Assembly: GCA_023230665.1 (NCBI GenBank)
Contig: JALNWY010000050.1
Location: forward strand, 1 to 18,920
DNA length: 18,920 nucleotides
Reading direction: 5' to 3'
Source: Deltaproteobacteria bacterium
GTDB taxonomy: Bacteria > Desulfobacterota > Desulfomonilia > UBA1062
Below the pieces are notes generated by a model. It worked only from the letters and a program-made list of their open reading frames with translations, searched no databases and had not been told where the DNA came from. The position numbers and the translations under genes were made by a program. Shown here piece by piece: positions 13,922-18,920 of this stretch (the stretch's first letter is position 1; the number at the start of each line of letters is the position of its first letter).

Positions 13922-14466
13922 TCGAACTGGCGCTCCATATCCTGGATATTGCGGAGAACTCCACCCGGTCCCAGGCAGATCTCGTGAAAATCACCATCCT
14001 GGAAGACCTGAAAGAAGATGTCCTGGCCCTGGAGATCGGGGACAATGGCTGCGGTATGGACGAGCACACCGTGAAAAGGGTGATGGACCCGTTCTACACC
14101 ACGAAAAAGGTGCGCAGAGTGGGTCTCGGCCTGCCCATGCTCGCCCAGGCGGCACGGTCGACCGGCGGCAGTTTCGAGATCGAGTCAAAGGTGGGCAAAG
14201 GCACCCGGGTGAGCGCCCGGTTCCAGCACAGCCATATCGACCGGCAGCCGCTGGGGGATGTGCCCGGAGCGGTGAGCGCCCTTATTCTCGGGAACCCGGA
14301 TGTCGATTTCCTCTACACCCATCACAAGAACGGCAAGACGTATGTCCTTGACACCCGCGAGATCCGGCAGGGGCTCGATGGTGTGCCCCTGAATCATATC
14401 GAGGTGATCAGCGCAATCAGGCAAAATATCCGGGAAGGAATTTTCGAGCTCGATAATGATGGCTGA
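13918..14466 (+). CDS. GHKL ATPase (histidine-kinase-like) with uncharacterised C-terminal domain
   Basis: A 182-aa protein. Residues 1-100 form a histidine-kinase-type ATPase domain: N box HILDIAENSTRSQA (E13, N14), G1 DNGCGMD (42-48), F box MDPFYTTK and G2 VGLGLPMLAQAA (68-79), then GKGTR. Residues about 103-182 form a tail I do not recognise (ISAIRQNIREGIFEL near the end). It lacks a DHp dimerisation and phosphoacceptor domain, so it cannot autophosphorylate by the usual route. Compared with the RsbW-like protein three genes upstream it has the F box and a different G2, so the cluster holds two distinct GHKL types. It overlaps the PHP gene by 4 bp and is last in the cluster. Confidence 0.82.
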   Translation: MIELALHILDIAENSTRSQADLVKITILEDLKEDVLALEIGDNGCGMDEHTVKRVMDPFYTTKKVRRVGLGLPMLAQAARSTGGSFEIESKVGKGTRVSARFQHSHIDRQPLGDVPGAVSALILGNPDVDFLYTHHKNGKTYVLDTREIRQGLDGVPLNHIEVISAIRQNIREGIFELDNDG

Positions 14467-14590
14467 TTAGCTCCTCATCCTTTGCGTGCAAAGGAGGCGA
14501 ACGTGAAGGAGAATTGAACTTTACCGGCTTTATTGTATGATGTAAGATTTTATTACATATAAAGTAGAGATAGAGGAAGGTTTTGCATTC
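14467..14590 (+). promoter_or_regulatory. Probable icmF promoter with inverted repeat
   Basis: CCTTTGC/GCAAAGG (14479-14485/14488-14494) can form a hairpin shortly after the ATPase stop, without a T run. Downstream, TATAAA (14558-14563) is a good -10; TTGTAT (14533-14538) is the best -35, but with a 19-bp spacer. An inverted repeat ATGTAA (14540-14545)/TTACAT (14553-14558) overlaps the spacer and the -10, as a repressor site would. I see no cobalamin riboswitch features in these 124 bp. Confidence 0.35.
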
Positions 14591-17500
14591 ATGAAAAAGA
14601 GACTCAATCCGAAAGAACCGGTCAGGTTTGTCACGGCCACGTCGCTGTTCGACGGCCATGACGCATCCATCAACATCATGCGGCGGATCCTGCAGGACAG
14701 CGGCGCAGAGGTGATCCATCTCGGGCACAACCGCAGCGTGAACGATATCGTCAATGCCGCGATCCAGGAAGGCGCCCATGCCGTGGCAGTGAGCTCCTAC
14801 CAGGGAGGGCATCTGGAGTTCTTCAAATACCTCATCGATCTTCTGCGCGAGAAAGGGTGCGAATATGTAAAGGTCTTTGGCGGAGGCGGCGGGGTGATTG
14901 TTCCCGAAGAGATCAGGGAGCTCCAGGACTATGGGGTGGCCAAGATCTTCTCGCCAGAAGACGGGAAGGCCATGGGATTGAAGGGCATGATCGACCACAT
15001 GATCGCCCTGGCCGGAAAGATCGAGTTTCCGCCTGTCGAGGGCAAGGCAACCAGGATAGGCAAAGACGACCATGCCCTCATCGGCAGGATCATCAACCTT
15101 GCCGAGAGGAGCCTGTGCGGCCACGACTGCGGATACGGCGCTATCCGGGAAACACTCAAGCGTTCGCGCTCACGTGCGCCCGTGGTCGGGATAACCGGCA
15201 CCGGCGGCGCCGGGAAGAGCTCGCTCACCGACGAGCTGGTGAGACGGTTCCTGAGCTTTTATCCGGAGCGCACCATTGCCATCGTCTCGGTGGACCCCTC
15301 GCGCTCGAAGAGCGGGGGTGCGCTCCTGGGAGACAGGATCAGGATGAACCATATCGATGCCGGCCGGGTGTACATGCGGTCAATGGCGACCCGTAGCTCG
15401 CGCGACGAGCTGTCTGAGGCCGTGCAGGACGCCATCCTCGTCCTGAGCGCTGCGGGCTTCGATCTCATCATCGTGGAGACGAGCGGGATAGGACAGGGCA
15501 ATGCCGCGGTGACCTCGATCAGCGATTTCTCGCTCTATGTCATGACCTCGGACTACGGTGCCCCCACCCAGCTCGAAAAGATCGACATGCTCGATTTCGC
15601 CGATATGGTGATCATCAACAAGTTCGAAAACGAAAAGGCCGAAGATGCCTTGAAGCAGGTCAGGAAGCAGTACATGCGCAATCACGGCCTTTTCGGCGTC
15701 GAACCCGGACAGCTTCCCATCTTCGGCACCGTGGCAAACCACTTCAACGATCCCGGGATCAACCGGGTTTTCTCTCGCCTGGCAGGCAGGCTCGTGGAAA
15801 AAGGCCTCGCGGACTGGGAGATACCCCCCGAGGGTGAAAATCATGCCGGCGGTCTCTATCAGGGGATCGTGCCCATGGGAAGAGAGCACTATCTTAGGGA
15901 GATCGCCGGAGCCGTGAGAAACTACCATGCGGACACCTGTTCACGCGGCGAGCGCATCCGAAAGATCTTCTCCATTCGCGAGCTCCTCAAGGATATGGAC
16001 GGCACCGAGGCGGTATCAGACCTGAAGCGTAAGCTCCAGGAGCTCAAAGGCAAGGTGCCTGCCGAAGAGCTCGATCTGGTGGAGAAATGGGAAAAAGAGC
16101 GGAAACAGTACCTCGGGAAGACCTATTCCTACACGGTCCGCGACAAGAAGATCGAGGTGCCGCTCGTCCAGGATTCTCTCTCGGGCCTGCCCATTCCCAG
16201 GATCTCCCTGCCCGCGTTCACCGAACGAGGCGACCTGTACGCCTGGCTGAGAAAGGAGAACGTGCCCGGGCGATTTCCGTACACTGCAGGCGTGTTCCCC
16301 TTCAAGCGCCGGTGGGAGGAGCCCAAGCGGCAGTTTGCGGGCGAGGGGTCTCCGGAAAGGACCAACCGGCGGTTTCACTATCTCTGCAGGAACGACGACG
16401 CCAAGCGCCTGAGCACCGCGTTCGACAGCGTGACCCTCTACGGTGAAGACCCTCACGAGGAACCGGACATATTCGGCAAGATCGGCGAGAGCGGGGTGAG
16501 CATCTGCTCCCTTGACGACATGAAGAAGCTCTACGCAGGCTTTGACCTCTGCTCGCCGAGCACGAGCGTGTCCATGACCATCAACGGCCCTGCGCCCATC
16601 ATGACCGCCATGTTCTTCAACACCGCGATCGACCAGCAGGTGGCGAAGTTCAAAGGGGAAAAGGGCAGGCCCCCGGAAAGGAAGGAACGCGAGGAGATCC
16701 GCTCCTGGGTTCTCCGGAACGTGCGCGGCACGGTTCAGGCCGATATCCTGAAAGAAGACCAGGGCCAGAACACCTGCATATTCTCCACCGAGTTCGCCCT
16801 GAAGATGATGGGCGACATTCAGGAATACTTCATCGAGCACGGGGTGAACAACTTCTATTCAGTGAGCATCAGCGGCTACCACATTGCCGAGGCTGGCGCG
16901 AACCCCATCAGCCAGCTCGCCTTCACCCTGGCCAACGGATTTACCTATGTCGAGTATTATCTCTCGCGCGGGATGAAGATCGACGACTTCGCCGGCAACT
17001 TCTCGTTCTTTTTCAGCAGCGGCATGGACCCCGAGTACAGCGTGATCGGGAGGGTGGCCAGGAGGATCTGGGCCATTGCCATGCGCGACCTCTACGGCGC
17101 GAACGAGCTCTCCCAGCGGCTCAAATATCACATTCAGACCTCGGGCAGGTCGCTTCACAGCATGGAGATCCAGTTCAACGACATCCGCACCACGCTCCAG
17201 GCCTTGACCGCCCTGGAAGACAACTGCAACTCGCTCCACACCAACTCCTATGACGAGGCCATCACCACGCCTACCGAGGAGTCGGTCCGAAGGGCCATGG
17301 CCATCCAGCTCATCATCAACCGGGAGTTCGGGCCCTCCGTCAATGAAAACAAGCTCCAGGGGTCGTTCTTCATAGACTGGCTCACCGACGCCGTGGAAGA
17401 GGCGGTCTTGAAGGAGTTCGAGCGGATCAGCGACCGCAAGGGGGTGCTGGGCGCCATGGAGATGCAGTATCAGCGCTCGAAGATACAAGACGAGTCTTTA

Positions 17501-17833
17501 TATTACGAAGAACTCAAGCATGCCGGCAGGCTTCCCATCATCGGGGTCAACACCTATGAGAACCCGGACGTGGCAGGAGTGGACAACCCCGGCGGGTGTA
17601 TCCCGCTCACCCGGGCCACCCCGGAAGAGAAGATGGGCCAGCTCAAGAACCTGCAGAAATTCCAGTCGGTTCATGCCAAAGAGGCGTCTGCGGCCCTGGA
17701 AAGGCTCAAGAATGCCGCTCTTCAGGGCGGGAATATCTTTGCCGAGCTCATGGAAACCGTCAGGGTGGCCAGCCTTGGCCAGATCACCCGGGCCCTCTAT
17801 GAGGTGGGCGGAAGGTATCGCCGGAACATGTGA
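14591..17833 (+). CDS. icmF: Fused adenosylcobalamin-dependent isobutyryl-CoA mutase (IcmF)
   Basis: A 1080-aa protein matching the full IcmF architecture and length. Residues about 10-140: B12-binding domain with DGHDAS (H23 is the expected lower cobalt ligand; S26 replaces the usual glycine of DxHxxG). About 195-410: MeaB-like G-protein chaperone with Walker A GTGGAGKS (203-210), VDPSRSKSGGALLGDR, ETSGIGQ and NKFE (343-346). About 540-1080: acyl-CoA mutase barrel. By alignment in my head to methylmalonyl-CoA mutase, F569 (GVFPF) takes the place of Tyr89 and Q726 (GQNT) that of Arg207. The F/Q pair is that of isobutyryl-CoA mutases, not methylmalonyl (Y/R). Reaction: isobutyryl-CoA to butyryl-CoA, reversibly. 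The ribosome site AGAGGAAGG lies about 10 bases before ATG 14591. The adenosyltransferase gene follows. Confidence 0.93.
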   Translation: MKKRLNPKEPVRFVTATSLFDGHDASINIMRRILQDSGAEVIHLGHNRSVNDIVNAAIQEGAHAVAVSSYQGGHLEFFKYLIDLLREKGCEYVKVFGGGGGVIVPEEIRELQDYGVAKIFSPEDGKAMGLKGMIDHMIALAGKIEFPPVEGKATRIGKDDHALIGRIINLAERSLCGHDCGYGAIRETLKRSRSRAPVVGITGTGGAGKSSLTDELVRRFLSFYPERTIAIVSVDPSRSKSGGALLGDRIRMNHIDAGRVYMRSMATRSSRDELSEAVQDAILVLSAAGFDLIIVETSGIGQGNAAVTSISDFSLYVMTSDYGAPTQLEKIDMLDFADMVIINKFENEKAEDALKQVRKQYMRNHGLFGVEPGQLPIFGTVANHFNDPGINRVFSRLAGRLVEKGLADWEIPPEGENHAGGLYQGIVPMGREHYLREIAGAVRNYHADTCSRGERIRKIFSIRELLKDMDGTEAVSDLKRKLQELKGKVPAEELDLVEKWEKERKQYLGKTYSYTVRDKKIEVPLVQDSLSGLPIPRISLPAFTERGDLYAWLRKENVPGRFPYTAGVFPFKRRWEEPKRQFAGEGSPERTNRRFHYLCRNDDAKRLSTAFDSVTLYGEDPHEEPDIFGKIGESGVSICSLDDMKKLYAGFDLCSPSTSVSMTINGPAPIMTAMFFNTAIDQQVAKFKGEKGRPPERKEREEIRSWVLRNVRGTVQADILKEDQGQNTCIFSTEFALKMMGDIQEYFIEHGVNNFYSVSISGYHIAEAGANPISQLAFTLANGFTYVEYYLSRGMKIDDFAGNFSFFFSSGMDPEYSVIGRVARRIWAIAMRDLYGANELSQRLKYHIQTSGRSLHSMEIQFNDIRTTLQALTALEDNCNSLHTNSYDEAITTPTEESVRRAMAIQLIINREFGPSVNENKLQGSFFIDWLTDAVEEAVLKEFERISDRKGVLGAMEMQYQRSKIQDESLYYEELKHAGRLPIIGVNTYENPDVAGVDNPGGCIPLTRATPEEKMGQLKNLQKFQSVHAKEASAALERLKNAALQGGNIFAELMETVRVASLGQITRALYEVGGRYRRNM

Positions 17834-18010
17834 TCCTCCTTTACTGAAGCTGCGAAAGACAGGTCCTCCTTAGCTGGTGGGGGTATTTTACGGGTTTACT
17901 GGGGCAGGCCCTCTTTTGCTGGCCGAGAGATGGTGGATTTTCGCTGACTCGGAGGAGGGTCGATGCCGTGACGAAAAAGATAAGTGACGCGAATGCGCGG
18001 TGGAGCTGTG
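17834..18010 (+). other. icmF-adenosyltransferase spacer with a possible short ORF
   Basis: A 177-bp spacer. It contains a strong GGAGGAGGG site (17951-17959) followed by ATG-CCG-TGA (17963-17971) and by a 16-codon GTG frame (17968-18018) that runs 8 bp into the adenosyltransferase gene. These may be leader ORFs or chance. No terminator and no cobalamin riboswitch were recognised. Confidence 0.3.
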
Positions 18011-18544
18011 ATGGGTGATATCGGGAAGGGCTATGTGCAGATCTATACCGGCGACGGCAAGGGCAAGACCACGGCAGCGCTGGGACTTGCTCTCAGGGCG
18101 GTCGGCTGTGGGCTTAAGGTCTGCATCGTTCAGTTCATGAAGGGCAGGCACTACTCAGAGCTCGATGCCGTGCCCCTGCTGCAAGGACTGGTCACCATCG
18201 AGCAGTACGGGCATCCCACCTTCTGCCGCTTCACCGATCCCCCGGATGCCCGGGAGGTCGAGCGGGCCCACGAGGCGCTGAGGCGCCTGGAGTCTCTCAT
18301 GGATTCGCGGGCCTGCGATGTGCTCGTGGCCGATGAGATAGTCACGGCCATGAAGTTCTCCCTGCTCACCGAGGACGAGGTCCTTGCCTTTATCGGCCGA
18401 AAACCCCGGGGTATGGAGCTGATTCTCACGGGCAGGGGGGCTACGCCGGCCCTGATAGAGGTCGCAGACCTTGTCACCGAGATGCGCGAGGTCAAGCACT
18501 ACTATCTCCAGGGCATTCAGGCCCGCTGCGGCATCGAGAGCTGA
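18011..18544 (+). CDS. cobO: Cob(I)yrinic acid a,c-diamide adenosyltransferase (CobA/CobO/BtuR type)
   Basis: A 177-aa P-loop ATP:corrinoid adenosyltransferase. It transfers the 5'-deoxyadenosyl group of ATP to Co(I) corrinoids to give the adenosyl form. The N-terminus GYVQIYTGDGKGKTTAALGL holds the P-loop GDGKGKTT (14-21); VQFMKG, a VLVADEI Walker-B-like stretch and ILTGRGA are family hallmarks. I start at ATG 18011 because GGAG at 18002-18005 is well placed; starts at 17984, 17993 or 18008 would add up to nine residues. Being next to icmF, which uses and readily loses adenosylcobalamin, suggests it supplies that enzyme. The P-loop family separates it from the unrelated PduO and EutT types. 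Confidence 0.92.
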   Translation: MGDIGKGYVQIYTGDGKGKTTAALGLALRAVGCGLKVCIVQFMKGRHYSELDAVPLLQGLVTIEQYGHPTFCRFTDPPDAREVERAHEALRRLESLMDSRACDVLVADEIVTAMKFSLLTEDEVLAFIGRKPRGMELILTGRGATPALIEVADLVTEMREVKHYYLQGIQARCGIES

Positions 18545-18920
18545 GCCCAGAGTCTGCCCGAACAGGCTCGGGTACTTGCTGTGAACGCGAGCAGGGCGGC
18601 TTGCTGCACCCTTGAGGTTTCATTCTGCCCCGCTGTTCTGCTGGTGGGTGAATCATGCATGTGTTTTTATTGCGCCTGCATATCTGCGAAATCAGGCGTA
18701 AACCCTGATCCGATGCCGTTATGTCACCGGTTTTACCCGTCAATAATGCCCTTGCAGGCCGGCTTGCAAGATGCTAGGGAGGACCTGCCCCCATAAAGGG
18801 AGGCGAGAGCCTGACCAGGGTGTCCCGGGCTGAACAGAGTACAGGGGACGGGCAGGTGCTGGCAGTCCGGATAAGCTTTATCCGGGCAAACCTAGGCAAA
18901 CCGGGTCGACGGGGCCGCGA
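18545..18920. other. Right-edge region without a convincing gene; many potential RNA hairpins
   Basis: A 376-bp stretch. Short open frames here have no ribosome site or recognisable protein. Hairpins seen: CCCGA/TCGGG (18557-18561/18568-18572), CGCCTG/CAGGCG (18673-18678/18693-18698) competing with ATCAGG/CCTGAT (18691-18696/18704-18709), CTTGCAGGCC/GGCTTGCAAG (18751-18760/18761-18770), and ACCTGCCC/GGGCAGGT (18783-18790/18850-18857) enclosing two smaller hairpins, then CCGGATAA/TTATCCGG (18867-18874/18878-18885). The last bases could begin a GGCAAACC-type riboswitch, but the window ends there. Confidence 0.4.

Noticed and set aside
18771..18791. B12-box-like string (CTAGGGAGGACCTGCC) suggesting a cobalamin riboswitch after the adenosyltransferase gene
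   Set aside because: The spacing within the box is off by one, and none of the other conserved cobalamin riboswitch segments is visible upstream on the same strand.
18581..18796. A 71-codon open frame at the right edge
   Set aside because: Cys-rich with low coding character, no ribosome site, and its sequence overlaps several inverted repeats.
1..18920. CRISPR arrays, insertion sequences, tRNA or rRNA genes
   Set aside because: No regular direct repeats with spacers, no transposase-like proteins and no tRNA- or rRNA-like segments were recognised on either strand.

Overview
The window reads as chromosomal DNA of a strictly anaerobic, moderately GC-rich bacterium that handles formate. The best guess is a syntrophic or sulfate-reducing type of the Desulfobacterota (old Deltaproteobacteria). 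The pointers are an oxygen-sensitive two-subunit fumarase, a selenocysteine formate dehydrogenase, a NuoE/NuoF-type flavin module fused to a glutamate-synthase-like (NfnB/GltD) subunit, an FNT formate channel and a fused B12-dependent isobutyryl-CoA mutase. The lineage is inferred from gene content and protein style only.

Layout. On the minus strand at the left edge: mobA (1698-1138), then the fumarase alpha subunit (1031-150), then the first 53 codons of the beta subunit (159-1, cut by the window edge). A 418-bp divergent promoter region (1699-2116) contains several inverted repeats. On the plus strand: (a) a three-gene operon of NuoE-like protein, small thioredoxin-like ferredoxin and a 1013-aa NuoF-GltD fusion (2117-6064), closed by a textbook terminator; (b) an 18-codon leader ORF overlapping an OFA-family MFS carboxylate transporter (6325-7712); (c) fdhA (8073-10760), which reads through an in-frame TGA as selenocysteine with a recognisable SECIS hairpin; (d) a focA-like formate channel (10926-11765) and a terminator; (e) five tightly packed genes for DRTGG, RsbW-like ATPase, DRTGG, PHP-domain and second GHKL ATPase proteins (11966-14466); (f) icmF (14591-17833) and the cob(I)alamin adenosyltransferase gene (18011-18544); (g) a 376-bp right-edge stretch without a convincing gene but rich in potential RNA structure.

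How they may work together. FdhA interconverts formate and CO2, with FocA moving formate across the membrane. MobA makes the bis-MGD cofactor that FdhA needs. The NuoE/ferredoxin/NuoF-GltD proteins look like a soluble bifurcating or transhydrogenating module, built like the Stn family, that could link NADH, NADPH and ferredoxin to each other or to FdhA. The five-gene regulatory cluster resembles sets found next to bifurcating hydrogenases in other anaerobes; its function is unknown and it is the least explained part of the window. IcmF would interconvert isobutyryl-CoA and butyryl-CoA, and the adenosyltransferase would supply its adenosylcobalamin.
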